Shown: positions 32,801 through 43,088 of the stretch, in pieces | Numbering within the stretch: position 1 is the first letter of the stretch | Layout of the letters: each line of letters begins with the position of its first letter | Assembly: GCA_032718475.1 (NCBI GenBank) | Contig: JAUCBJ010001040.1 | Span: forward strand, 22,079 to 86,078 | Origin: Nemertoderma westbladi | Taxonomy: Eukaryota > Xenacoelomorpha > Nemertodermatida > Nemertodermatidae | Length of the DNA: 64,000 nucleotides | Direction: 5' to 3' | The notes under the pieces: model-generated | Databases searched by the model: none | What the model saw: only the letters and a program-made list of their open reading frames with translations | What the model was told of the DNA's origin: nothing | Position numbers and translations under genes: made by a program

Positions 32801-33261
32801 ACCTGAACTGTTAAAGGATTATCATGTGTGTCAGGAGGAATGTCAATAACTTGTTCCAGTGTAGAGCGCATACCTATAGAAAGGTAACTCCTGAAAATAC
32901 AGATTTGCCTATCCCTAGCCATTCTATCCATCTGAAATGCAGAATAATAATCCGCCCAAACCGACTTCCAAGTTTCAAATTTTGCTAAACTGAAATCCGG
33001 TTCTAAAGCAATTGGTGCTTTAATTTGAAGATTACGAGGGGTTGAGTCAGCCTGATGAACTACAGGTTGATGTGGTTGACCAAGTAATTGTTGAAATTGA
33101 TGGGCATTTTGGGCTTGGGATTGTGCTAAGGAATCAGCCAAATCGCGTTGTGATTTAACTAAAGCATGTAGAAGAGCTGAGGTGGGATCAGGATTACCAC
33201 GACCAGCCAACTGTTCTCTTAAAACCTCCAGTTCGGTTTCGAGTTCAGCTTTAGTAGGCAT
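29869..33261 (-). CDS. Gag-protease-integrase polyprotein lacking RT and RNase H
   Basis: One 1130-codon frame. N-terminal Gag; two CCHC knuckles (CYGCGKTDHKRADC, CSYCGKEGHFANVC) at about residues 290-330; aspartic protease site TPDTGAEATVAG; a start of the pre-RT region (EQGIICPVLDNEPTDWVHP). Then, instead of RT and RNase H, come about 15 SDIT repeats, after which DSIPDTLSRAP, the usual end of RNase H, resumes. The integrase has its HHCC finger (HDAHQGIERSKRR ... CPQC) and catalytic acids in CSADLF, RSDGGTQF and NGHAEG. The frame is open throughout, yet it cannot reverse-transcribe itself. The type resembles K02A2.6-like Ty3/gypsy elements. Confidence 0.92.
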   Translation of the reverse strand: MPTKAELETELEVLREQLAGRGNPDPTSALLHALVKSQRDLADSLAQSQAQNAHQFQQLLGQPHQPVVHQADSTPRNLQIKAPIALEPDFSLAKFETWKSVWADYYSAFQMDRMARDRQICIFRSYLSIGMRSTLEQVIDIPPDTHDNPLTVQVLIDCIQSYFRGKRNIALDCVQFDNRKQRQSENFDSYLVAIKDLARDADLCRHCFDRRLTTRIMSGISCEDTRSKLLALTPFPSLEDAVNLCRSEESAQAGVQDLKNPSINQASRQSRFHNKKPYNSRRNNSSKSNSRNNSSTTGPIVCYGCGKTDHKRADCPARNKDCSYCGKEGHFANVCRSKQNNSNSSSKPKTKPISRITLNLVGSHNRQAPKVFLNFCHIATGHLFGSLKATPDTGAEATVAGLDFLQALSIDKENLLPPDHDDLSAANGSLLSCIGLLHTTISYGEYSTDELICICEEVNGILLAWYTCQNLGIISSSYPEPVAEIQSVASSNSSNMSPIGIKNSIPTTSFKVDFHLSDEPSPSEWDTVKQKLIKAYSDVFDQDDKLRPMNGPPMTISLKDDAQQCAIHTARQLPLAIRDWAKARSEKMVEQGIICPVLDNEPTDWVHPSDITSDITSDITSDITSDITSDITSDIISDITSDITSDITSNITSDITSDITSDITSDIDSIPDTLSRAPVSDPTPEDILCDTDVNDHVSAVIRHVSTSIVVSDAPSHLKDSYIESIRSSAKDDISYMALVDAVISGFPSTSTQCSVHIRPFWNVRHQLSCEDNLLLLGSRIVIPSSLRKNVLKHLHDAHQGIERSKRRARQTVFWPGINSDITNIVNSCPQCQLYQPSLPKESLQSDPHPCLPMEDCSADLFYFSTWSYLVYVDRYSGWPCVHSWRADPSSSQVISALRGWFKDFGIPKRLRSDGGTQFNSARYHDFLSEWNIIPEYSTPEYPQSNGHAEGAVKAMKSLIKKLDVKGDLNSTCFVRGLLEWRNTPKEHGMSPAQLLFGRSLRSTIPAHSSTLAGDSFPIPGPSTSSATESYYNDHAHDLTPIPIGSRVCIQSAHSKLWNKSGIVLSRGTRRDYRIELDNGRVYWRNRRYLRSIPDDSSLRDITPQKQVQFADDLPRRSSRTHKQPARFGVQ
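31256..31440. repeat. 12-bp minisatellite inside the gypsy frame
   Basis: About 15 tandem units of gatatcggaagt, with occasional a/t changes, encode Ser-Asp-Ile-Thr on the minus strand. They sit precisely where about 450 residues of RT/RNase H should be. Confidence 0.95.
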
Positions 33262-33790
33262 ATCTGACTGTTGAATATTAGAGAAATTTCAGGAAATTAA
33301 ATATCCGAAAAAATTTGCAAAATCCGAAAAGAAAAAATTTTGCAAAAATGTGCAAAACTTTTGCATGCAAATCAGCCAAAATCTGTAGTTATCGAATACT
33401 GGCAGACTGGAATACCGCCTGACTGCTGAATGTGAATAGGTACCGGTAGTTTCTAATTAGGCTAGCGGGCGTCGCTGCCTACCCCTCACGGCCCCCGGAC
33501 AGTGCAAGGTCCTCAGCGCCGATGTACCGTCGTCGCTGTGTTTTTCGCCAACGATGTAGCTACACAACGACAACGATAACCGCGAGCCACTCCACTGTCC
33601 GTCCCAAGGGCTTAGTTTAGAAGAGTACTGGAGTAGGTACACCACCGGAAGTATAGGTAGGTAGCTAGGCCTAGATCAGAATCAGTAGAGGCGACCGGTA
33701 GAATAATATTGAATTATCTGACCTGCTGAATGCGCTGGAATGTCCACCATTTGAATAGGGTTGTAGGAACATCAAGTACATCACTGCGCC
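33262..33790 (-). other. Gypsy 5' leader
   Basis: Untranslated region between the 5' LTR and gag; it contains a GC-rich patch at 33470-33600. Confidence 0.6.
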
Positions 33791-34092
33791 ATATTGGGAT
33801 CGGAAATAAATGAATACCAGCTGCATCAGTTTATTAATGGTCGACATACAGAACAGCATATCAAACAATAATATGAACCAACAGACCAACGAACACACCC
33901 ACCACCTTACAGCACATCAGTACAGCAGTACAGTAGGTACCGGTAACGGTTACTGTACCTACAGACCTAGAAGATAGGAAAGACTGAATACCGGAATACC
34001 AGAAGAGGACCGGTAGCTAAAAGACCAGTAGGTTGGATCTAACCACCACCAAGCCAGGGTCTACTAGAACCCTAACAATACATAATCTAACA
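33791..34092 (-). repeat. 5' LTR of the gypsy element
   Basis: See the element entry; partner of 29497-29798. Confidence 0.93.
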
Positions 34093-34096
34093 ATAG

Positions 34097-35750
34097 AGGT
34101 GGCAAGTTTTCTTGATCAATGACCTAGAATACCTGACCTGACGTGGCAGGATGGTGAACCAAGGGAGACTGATAACGAATCTAGGATAGAGGATATTGAG
34201 GATAGATAGTGACCATCAGATTCTGAAACAGAGTCAGAGTCAGATACCAACACAGTACCTGAACATCTAACTATGCCCCAGAATTAGAAGCAGTTGTGGC
34301 CAAAACCTGCCAAGATTCCGAGGAGAATGATTTATACAAAATCATATTAAAAGTGTTACAAGAAGGTGTGGGCAAATATTTTGCAGTATATTTCTCAATA
34401 AGAAGCCGTATTAAGGCGAGGTCTTGGACATTGTTAGAAGTTCTTCTGCGCATGTGGTCAAATTGAAATTCAAGTTCTTGAGGGAGACTGATAAGGCCTT
34501 GTTTATATGTCCCAGTCATGAAGACATTGAAGTAGTTGACAAGATATTTGTCATAAATGGTCCAATGTAAATAATACTTCCAGAAGGCCCTCAGAATAGT
34601 GTTTGAGCTCTTCTAAACAATAAAGCCCAGTACAAATTCTTTGAATAATATGACATAGCAGTATTGGCCAAGATGTTCAAAGATGTTCTGTATATTAAAT
34701 TATCCTTACTCTTATTGGAGAGATGTCTGCCGCATGCAATAGAACATTTAAATATTGCTTTGAAGGATATTTGATTATATAGGCCTATATTATTAGCATT
34801 TCTGTTTGTTTGTTTTGTTCCGTTCCTTTTCATGATTGCAGGAGGTCTTTATAGTTACTCCATTTTGAAATTTATAATGCAGTTCCTACCCTACAGTGTT
34901 ATATAGTAAATACGATATGCAATTTTATAAAACGGTACCTTTCCTTATGCAAGCCGCAATCAATGCATTACATTTATTGTGTTTTTTTTAAAACCCCCAG
35001 TGTGTTCAAATTCACCCCTTCTTAGTAGGGCATTTGAAAGTCACCTCAACTGTAGGGTGAAATTGAATAGTCACTAAATTAAAAAAAAATGTCTTAATAA
35101 TGCCTAAATATGTTAATGTTTCGGCTGTTAGCTAACATTATGACCCATAGTTTCAATGTATCATATCACATAGTTTCAATAGTAGTTTTTTTCATTGTAT
35201 ACTGTGATATAGGTTTGGTTTTGTTTATTAATTACAATACATCAATTTCGGAATTAACTAACTAACTATCATACATAAAAAAAACTCATTCGCAAACAAC
35301 CTTCCTGCACCCCTCAAAAAGTGAGAAAAGGTCTGCAATTTGTCGAATATATTTTCAATGTGGACTAATACAAAATTTAGTGTGTAATTTTTAAACCAAA
35401 AGAAGACACAGTCACTTGAATCTGACTCTAATCAGGGGCATTTACTATTACTGTGTGTTACTTCCTGTAAATAGTCAACATCGTACCGATACCACTACAC
35501 TATTACACCTCTATTAGATTTCCTGCAAGTTAGTTCTATATCTTCAATGTTTAGTTCATTTACTTTCGGTTTAGTGTTTAGTACGGGTAGCAACAAGCAA
35601 CTAACAGATGATAGGTCGGCAATTCAATTCAACCTTAGTACCGGTAGCAATACCAGACCACCAGTAATGTAGTACTTCCTGTATACTATTATACTAAATA
35701 GGAATATACTAAATAGGATATTTCTAAATAAGAAACCTGATGCCTTTATC
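34097..35750. other. Interval without recognised genes
   Basis: Minus-strand frames at 34271-34519 and 34591-34833 have no recognisable domain. A plus-strand acidic stretch near 34200-34260 (SDSETESESDTN) could be a decayed coding remnant. The rest is AT-rich. Confidence 0.3.
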
Positions 35751-35753
35751 ACG

Positions 35754-36612
35754 ATGACGTGTAACCCTAATTGGCCAGAGATTCAGCAATCCCTGTTCAC
35801 AGGACAGCACACTGAAGATCCCCCTGACATCGTAGCTTGGGTGTTCCGCATAAAACTCAATGAACTCATTTCCACTTTGTGGGAGACGAAATCCTTTGGG
35901 AAACTCGATGCCCGAATCCATATCGTTTCACTTCCTCTGACCAGGTCGATCTCCACGGAACTTCCACCAGATCCCATGGATTTCCCTGAAGGTACTTCCG
36001 AAACTTATGATTACTGAGCAATGTATTAAATTATATGACTCACTCATGTGGCCCTATTTACAAACTATCCAATAATGGTGCCTTTAAGAAGGGTTTTCCC
36101 AAGGATTTTTGCGAATCTACCAAGTGGGAGGACTCATCCTTTTACCCAGAGTACCGACTATCAACAACCTTTTCATTGTCCCCTATTCTCCATACCTTAT
36201 CCTGAAATACGATTGCCACATAAACTTTGAGATTTGTATTTCGCCACACATGGTAAAATATTTATTTAAATATATCCATAAAGGTGGCGATAGACTAATG
36301 TTGGCTGCTGATATAGATGAAATCAGCCACTACCAGAATCTCCGCAACATAGGTTCGCCAGAGGCAGCATGGTCGATCCTCGGTTTTGAGATCACTCAGC
36401 AGCAACCTCCTGTACAAGCTCTCCGCCTCCATCTTAAGGACGAGCAAATGGTTATCTTCAATGAAGAAGCCAATGTAGCAGAAGTGATAGCTGAAGGTTC
36501 CCATGATACCGAACTGATGGCGTTTTTAATTATAATGCAGCCAATCCAGGGACATTGGTTAGATTCGTCGACTTCCCCAAGAATTTTACATATTTTATTT
36601 ACATACGTCTAA
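35754..36612 (+). pseudogene. Helitron Rep/helicase protein fragment
   Basis: The reading starts MTCNPNWPEIQQSLFTGQ, AWVFRIKLNELI, FGKLDARIHIV, i.e. the Rep region of Helitrons, then after a shift FKKGFPKDFCEST. It continues in 36109-36612 with LKYDCHINFEICIS, MVKYLFKYIHKGGDR, IGSPEAAWSILGFEI and LHLKDEQMVIFNEE. The order is exactly that of the Rep-to-helicase connector. The HUH and Tyr residues and the helicase itself are missing in this strand, and at least one frameshift is present, so the copy is dead. Confidence 0.85.
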
Positions 36613-36828
36613 AGTTGAAAGCCATTCCGATGGAAACAGTCTAAATTCATCGATCAGGATTACATCCAACCGATGCAATATCGCATATTTTTTACTCTTT
36701 ACAAGAGTCAGCAGGCAATCCTCAGCCAGTGCTTCGACTTCCATTGTTTTATTGGATTTACTTCCACTAAGGCCGATAAGAGAGTGGAATTTCAATTTTA
36801 TTTTTCCTTTCATCAATTTCCTATACAA
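36595..36828 (-). pseudogene. PIF1-like helicase fragment, opposite to the Helitron Rep
   Basis: The minus-strand frame contains LKFHSLIGLSGSKSNKT, ALAEDCLLTLVKSKKYAI and RLDVILIDEFRLFPSEWLS. ILIDE with preceding hydrophobics fits the Walker B of PIF1-type helicases, as found in Helitrons and in separate invertebrate helicase repeats. Only about 75 residues remain and Walker A is absent. The inverted orientation relative to the adjacent Helitron piece means either an internal inversion or a second element. Confidence 0.45.
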
Positions 36829-36891
36829 TCATATCAATACAAACATTGTATGAAGGTGATGGTGATGACGAAGTAGCAGACAATAGCGAAG

Positions 36892-37440
36892 CTAGTATAG
36901 CCTGCTACTCCGACAAGAAATTGATGGGTTGCAAAGCATCAAAGAATAGGTGCCTAGCCGCATCGGGAGCGGGAATGCGTCGACGGAGGCTCTGGAGACG
37001 TGTGATTTCCCAGAGGACTGCACTGGAGTCCGAGTCCCATCCACCCAGGGCCTCCACCACGAGAGGGGTGAATCCCACACCCGAATTGCGGCACTCCTCG
37101 AGGTGGGTGGTGAGTTTTCGTTCCCGGGCGATGGAGAGTGCATGTCCAGGGGTACTTGCGGCTTGGGAGAGGGTTGGTGACTGGAGGGGGGAAATAACTG
37201 TGACGTTTAGTGCCATGGGCTGGCCCCTTTTCCAGTTGGGAAGGTACACGTCGGCAGGGCGACTGCGGGAGCCAGGGATCAGGCTGGGGACTTCACTCCT
37301 GGGTGCTAGAGCTGCTGATTGAGCTGCTTGGAAGATAGTGTTCCGGAGTGAGTCATGGTGTGATATCCTGTCTCCTTCACCGCCACAGCCAACATGATGG
37401 TCTCCAAAGGGGTCAGAGGCAGAGGAGCAGATGGAAAGTT
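36892..37440 (-). pseudogene. Retroelement C-terminal domain (zinc knuckle plus PD-(D/E)XK-like)
   Basis: On the minus strand, DPFGDHHVGCGGEGDR and DSLRNTIFQAAQ are followed by SRSRPADVYLPNWKRGQPMA, LNVTVISPLQ, LTTHLEECRNSGVGFTPLVV and EALGGW. This resembles the C-terminal end of an RT-containing family common in cnidarian and sponge genomes, with a His/Cys motif before a nuclease-like domain. A metal-binding Asp that I would expect in LDVTV is Asn here. The region is distinctly GC-rich. The long plus-strand frame at 36846-37322 is its antisense shadow. Confidence 0.6.
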
Positions 37441-37905
37441 CAGTTCAAAAAAACCCCGCAAAGAATGAATGAATGTAATAATACATGAGTTTGTTTGAAG
37501 GTAATCCAATCCAATTAAGACAGCCCTTCTCGAGATGATAAATTATATTGAACGTAGTCCAAACCCGTCAAGGTGGCCCTTCTGATGGAATGAAACGATA
37601 CGCGGGATTAAATGAATAACCAAACCAAGAACTGCACAATAAAATGATTGTATGCGTGGTAAGGGCAGAATAATTGGTAATTGAATTCATTTTATCTATG
37701 TGAAACTGCCCATATACAAACCGGGACACCGGGAGGGTGCCGAAAATTTCAGGTCTGCCTCATTCAAATGCCTGGAAAAGGTGAGTGATCAAAATGGTAA
37801 CGGAATAGCCCAAAATGCACAAAAAATAACTATAAATAAATATTATTCTAGCATTTTAGAAATTTGAGTTTGGTCGTCAGCGCAACGTAAATCGCTAATT
37901 GAGAA
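37441..37905. other. Interval without recognised genes
   Basis: Nothing seen before the duplication border at 37906. Confidence 0.4.
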
Positions 37906-37960
37906 TCTTCCAGACCCCATCTTTGTAGATGTTCTCCATTTTTCCAGATGTTATTAGATT

Positions 37961-38230
37961 TTATGAAATTTTTTTTTTGAAAATGCAGTCACTGGATGTA
38001 TGTTTAATCCATGTGTAATTGTTCAAGCCTAAAAAAAATACCCATTTAAAAGAATCTTTATAATTTCTTGGCTTTGGAGCAGCTGCCCCCACAGGAGGCA
38101 CCTCAATTCGTGCAGGCCAAAAAGTACTGCCCTTCCTCAGGCGCACACAGACTAAAGCCTCTTCTCCACACTCGACATCTTCTTGCCTGTTATCTTCACT
38201 ACAACCATCTGCCGAGGCATCTTGATACAA
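37961..38230 (-). CDS. PWWP-like domain exon or fragment (copy 2)
   Basis: Same translation as 22477-22746, within the duplication. No separate evidence of function. Confidence 0.5.
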   Translation of the reverse strand: MYQDASADGCSEDNRQEDVECGEEALVCVRLRKGSTFWPARIEVPPVGAAAPKPRNYKDSFKWVFFLGLNNYTWIKHTSSDCIFKKKIS

Positions 38231-38652
38231 TATTTCTTCTTCATCGTATGTGCTGCTTGATATATAGGGTTCAGGGACAGTTTTTTTCTGTTTTTTTTTT
38301 ATCTTTTGGGTTGGTCATGAGGCAATGCCAAATTTCTTGATATGATTTAATAATAATATATTGCTGTTAAGCAGCTTATACATTGGTGGATATTTGTTGT
38401 TCCGACTTGTTTTCGTTTCTGACATGAATGAGGGAACATTTTTTCCATTAACTATTCAACTTGTTAGTAATACATAAATATCACCCCCCTGCTTTCGTGA
38501 GGAATATGAGAGTGTCACTAAGAGAATACGAATAACGCTCATGTCCAAATTTTACCCAGATATCTAACATCTCAAAAATATACTTCAGGAAACCATAAAG
38601 TTTGAACCGAACCTACCCACCCCCCCCCCCCCCCCCCCCTCCTTCCCCCTGG

Positions 38653-39585
38653 TTTGAAACACAAACCAGTACGGCAATGGACGTAGGGAAGTCCACATGG
38701 ACAGCGCCATCTGGCTCGTTTGTTGCACCTGGGGATGGAACATAGAGACTCATTGTTCAGATGTTGGTGCACCAGCAGACAGTCCTGGTGAATGGAGCAT
38801 CTCACGTTGGATTGGCCGGCAAAATGTGAGAGTAAAGACTTGGACAGATGATGGTCCATTTTCTTTACAAATATTAGTTCTTCGAAGTGTTTGAATGTGG
38901 AAAAGCTGGATAACGTATTGGAACAAATTTCATTAGCTTTGGTGTCCTGGAAGGAATAATTATCATTCCACCTGAAAATTGTATTACATTCTGTTCCTAT
39001 AGATTGGAGGTAGTGGAGTCCATTACTAAGAATTACACAACCGGGGCTACTGCTACTTGGAGGTAAAGATGGGCATTCTAGAACACCCCCCAGAAAACGG
39101 CGAGTGCCATCTCGGATATATAACCCAATAGCATCCCCATTGGAGCGGTTTACCTCATGCCGAATGGAGATCCCTGGACAGTGGCTAGAACTGTAGCACT
39201 TTTTGTTACAAGGGAGAGTTGTTGGTGCCCATTTGGGTAACTAATTAAAACAACATTATGTAATGTCTCCTCAGTTTGGGTTTGGAATGAATACCTCGCT
39301 TTATTTAACGTTGAATATACAACTTTTACTAAGTCTTTAATAAAGTCGGCAGGGTTTTCTACTGACAGAAGATGCTTATGGAGTGGAGGTGAAGATGACA
39401 GGATAGAAACTAAATGACTTTGGAGGGGGAATTTAGTTCACAGTGGGAAGTAAGGGTCGACTTCCACTGCTCCTACTATATGCATGGATGAGTAGGAGAT
39501 GGAAATTGTTGGTTTGGGAGAATCTATCTCCAGCATCTTTAGATGTGTATTCCTCCCACTGAATAACGGCATCCTCATTGTCCAT
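38653..39585 (-). pseudogene. Cys-rich mobile-element family protein, 5' part (copy 2)
   Basis: Copy of 23169-24101 inside the duplication, with the same breaks and an adjoining C20 run at 38620-38639. Confidence 0.5.
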
Positions 39586-39604
39586 ATATGTTCCCCCAGT
39601 TAAA

Positions 39605-40069
39605 CTGCATAGACCCTCTTACTAGGGCAAATCTGGTCCCGTAACTAGGACCCCCTTCGTTCTGGGATAAGGACGCCCTTGGTCCTGGATTAAGGACCCA
39701 TATACTTGGCTGCAGGGGTATATGGCCTGGCCAGGCAGATGGTGATCTACCAATGGCTGGTCAGGAGTAGAGTGTTATCATGTCCACTCTGAATGCTCTT
39801 CACTGCGACCTGCACCTGGCAGCAGGGGTACAGGGCATGACCCAGCAGATGAGCTGCACACCAATGGTGGGTCATGTGCGCCAGAGTAGATATGGGTGAT
39901 GGGCCTCATATCTGACTCCACTGCGACACCCACCCTGTGGAATGGCAATCCAGGGTGTGGCATTTGCCCTGAGAGCTGACTCGGCAAAAAAGCACCCCCA
40001 ACCCCTACTATGGATTACATTAGTAATGCAGAGGTCCAGCCACTAGAGGCCAGTGGAATGACTGGACAG
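39605..40069 (+). repeat. LINE 5'-leader copy in duplication copy 2
   Basis: Third copy of the 465-bp leader; identical to 24121-24585 where compared. No inverted partner lies on this side. Confidence 0.85.
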
Positions 40070-40086
40070 ATAGTAAACAATAAACA

Positions 40087-41650
40087 ATGATAGTAAACAA
40101 TATTCTGAACAAACAGAGCACAACCTGTGAAATTCACTTCTTACGAGACAAACAAATTAAAAAAGTAATAAGTAAACCAACGGCAATTGCAACATTGTTC
40201 AATAAAACATACCTAAATTTGGGAAACTTTCTTGGACTTGAGGACATTAAGTATAAATCATGTATGAATCGAAAAGTTAAGAATAATAATTTCAGTTTTA
40301 GACACATTGATGCAATTGCAGTTAGTGATATAATTTCAAAACTAAATGAAAATAAATCACAGGGTCCCTCAAAAGTTCCACCCAAAATAATAAAATTAGT
40401 AGCACCTTATATAGTATTTGTCTTGACTTATTTAATTAACCAATCAATAACTAAATCAGAATTCCCCAGTAGGCTTAAGTTAGCAGATGTAACTCCAGTA
40501 TACAAAAAAGGTGACAAGGAACAAGCAGATAATTATAGGCCAATATCAGTAACTTCATCTTTCGCAAAAATATATGAACGTGTTATTTATATCCAATTAA
40601 TAAACTATATAACTAAAAATAAACTACTCCCAACCAAACAGTTCGGATTTAGGAAATCATATTCTACAAAGGACGCTATAATTTACGCAACAGAGAACTG
40701 GAGATCAAAACTTGACGTAGGAAACCATGTTGCTGTAGCAGCTCTTGACTTAAGTAAGGCTTTTGACTCTCTGAACCACAGTATACTTCTCCTTAAACTG
40801 AAAGAAATCGGACTCCACTCAACTGCTGTTACTTTCATGCGCAACTACCTTACCAATCGTAAACAAAGGGTCAAAATAAATGGGGACTACTCTAGCTGGG
40901 AACAGACTGAACGGGGAATTCCACAAGGAACGCTTCTAGGCCCACTTATGTTCCTCATATACGTCAATGAAATATCGGAATCTGAGAATCTTAACATCAT
41001 TCAATACGCTGACGATACCCTTATCTTTGCTACAGGGCGAGATCCGATAACAGCCACTAAAATACTAGCGGAACGTATAACAAAAATAGAACGACAATTT
41101 CTAACTCTAAAAATGCAAGTAAATCCGGAAAAAACAGAGTTCATCTTAATAACACCTAATTCTAGAACCACTGAAATCAATGAAATTAACCTACAATTAG
41201 GAAAAACAATAATACAACAAAGTTCGCAATTCAAATACTTAGGAGTATTGATTGATAACAAACTAAATTGGAAACCACAAATTAAATCAATCACAGAAAA
41301 AATGACCCACGCAGTATCCTGTCTAAGACTAATAAAGGGCCAATTACCAACAAGCACAAAACTTACTGTATTTAAAGCAACTGTTCTGCCATTACATAAC
41401 TACTGCTGTGAAATTATCGCTCCACTTCACGACACACATGGATACAAGAACATACTATACGAGCTAGATAAAATACAAAATTACGGATTACGCACCGTTT
41501 ACTGCAAAAAAATTAGAGATGCTACAGGGACAGAACTACGTTCACAAGCAAAATTACCACATTTATAAGCACTTAGGAATTACTATGCATTAAAATACTA
41601 CTATAAATACTTTTACGATCTATCGACACCGTTTAAAAATCTTAGCTTAC
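40087..41650 (+). pseudogene. Non-LTR retrotransposon reverse transcriptase (copy 2)
   Basis: The 493-residue frame 40087-41568 has the same translation as 24603-26084, including YADD and the same terminal TAA. The post-stop tail ends at the duplication border, so this copy lacks the 3' end. A LINE truncated at its 3' end is not a normal retrotransposition product, which points to DNA-level duplication. Confidence 0.85.
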
Positions 41651-41666
41651 CTTTCCTACAAAACTA

Positions 41667-41989
41667 ATTAATATTATATAGCGGTAATGCTACTTAAATA
41701 ATTACTATTATGTAGTGGTAATATAAAGTATGTGAATTAGATCACAAAAAAAATTATTTAATTTAGTATATTAAACCTAATTCCTCAATGCCACGTCTCC
41801 CCTGGGCTGCGGAGTTCACCCCTTGCGCCCATGATTAGAGATCTCTACAGCCCCCCCCCCCCCCCCCCCCCCCCCCTTAGCGAATTCCTGGATCCGCCCC
41901 TGGTGACCCAGATGATCATTGAACTGTTATCAACGAGCAGAATTATATTTTCTAACAATGAACGACGAAGTCAAAGAGGAATTCGCCAC
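41667..41989. other. Junction region with C26 tract and a hAT-like end
   Basis: 41851-41876 is an uninterrupted C26. It is followed by gaattcctggatccgcccctg, whose reverse complement starts CAGGGGCGGATCCAGG, a terminal sequence common in hAT-type elements. No opposite end was found. Confidence 0.5.
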
Positions 41990-42480
41990 TCGCTGACGCC
42001 ATCGTTAATGCCGGTTTTGAAGCAAACACAGTTGGAATAAAACTACCTCAATTCTGGCCAGACCATCCCGATGTGTGGTTTACGCAAGTAGAAGCGCAGT
42101 TTACGATCCGTAAAATCACAGATGACAACACCAAATGGTTCCATGTGATTGCCATTCTACCACCGACAACGGCTGGATCGATTATACACCTGATTACCAA
42201 TCCACCGACTACCGATAAATTCAATGCTTTGTGCACAGCGCGAATGGACGAATATACATTATCTAAGAGAGAGAAAGCCACAAAACTATTAGCTATGCAT
42301 CATACAGGCCTCGGTGATAGAAAGCCCTCTGCTCTTCTGGAAGAGATATTGGTATTGTGTGACAATGGCAAGTTAAATTCATTGTCAGAACAATTCTTGC
42401 TGGATAGTCTCCCTGAATCACATAGATTAGATAATAGAAAACCAGTGTTCACCTGGACCTGGGTATGGGCCTGGACCTGA
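41990..42480 (+). pseudogene. Ty3/gypsy gag fragment
   Basis: The frame reads GIKLPQFWPDHPDVWFTQVE, AQFTIRKITDDNTKWFHVI, TDKFNALCTARMDEYTLSKR and HTGLGDRKPSALLEEIL: the capsid region of Ty3/gypsy Gag. A stop lies just upstream (after FATR, about 41991), and the frame degenerates after SLPESHRLD (about 42432). It is unrelated in sequence to the gag at 33.2 kb. No LTRs were seen. Confidence 0.8.
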
Positions 42481-43088
42481 ACCTGGACCCGTATATTTCC
42501 TCTTGGTAATTAATTACAAAACTACTTTTAGGTCTACATTGTTCTTGAACAGGTGAAAGAACTATTGATACTTGATCAATCAGGTCAATCAATGATGTTG
42601 ATTGTTTATCCTGGGATACATTATTATTAAATTTAGAACCATATGTCGATTTCTTAGGAGTACTCATTTGGGGTTGTCTATTAGCAAGACCACTCTTTGT
42701 TTTCGTGACATCTACCTGTCTATGTACAGATTTCGAAAATAGCCCAGGAATCGGCATTGGTATGACTGATAATGTAGTCTTTTTTCACTGTTTATACCAC
42801 CCCTTAACCGAATTTCATGTTTTATTTGTCTAAACGAGTACTTACTTGATTTCATTTCCCTGGCCTTGTCAATATTGCTGGAAAATTTATATCTCTTGGA
42901 TTTCCATGGATAATGACCTCAACAGTATAGTCTCCACCGCTGTACCACACTTCATAATTCCCCTGCATCTTTAATGCGTCACGATCGTAATTGAGAACTT
43001 CTCTCTCAAGATCCACTGCCCAAATTTGGCAGTCATGACAACAATATACAATTGCTTGTGAATATCCAAGTGAAAAATGTTGCGACAT
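42449..43088 (-). CDS. Two candidate exons of an unknown minus-strand gene
   Basis: Frame 43088-42852 (MSQHFSLGYSQAIVYCCHD, VWYSGGDYTVEVIIHG) resembles N-terminal modules of proteins such as BEN-domain genes, where a small beta domain precedes a linker. A possible donor (TCAA/GTAAGTAC) follows at about 42844 but in another frame. Frame 42757-42449 is Ser/Lys-rich (STPKKSTYGSKFNNNVS). The call is tentative; reading-frame continuity is not shown. Confidence 0.3.

Larger units (their letters stand above)
29497..34092 (-). mobile_element. Ty3/gypsy LTR retrotransposon, internally deleted
   Basis: 302-bp LTRs at 29497-29798 (3' LTR) and 33791-34092 (5' LTR) differ at one base seen (29774 vs 34068). 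On the minus strand they start TGTTAG and end CAATAT. The flanks share atag (29493-29496 and 34093-34096), a likely 4-bp target duplication. A polypurine tract (TTGGGGGAGA) lies directly upstream of the 3' LTR. After the 5' LTR the leader starts ggcgcagtgatg, the possible primer-binding region. The near-identity of the LTRs indicates a recent insertion. Confidence 0.93.
37906..41666. repeat. Large direct duplication, copy 2
   Basis: Partner of 22422-26182. Here the right border cuts the LINE RT region short (cctacaaaacta then attaatattat), and the left border joins unrelated sequence, so this looks like the derived copy. No flanking target duplication was identified. Confidence 0.95.

Noticed and set aside
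36846-37322. 158-codon plus-strand frame in GC-rich DNA
   Set aside because: The minus strand of the same interval encodes recognisable retroelement motifs; this is its shadow.
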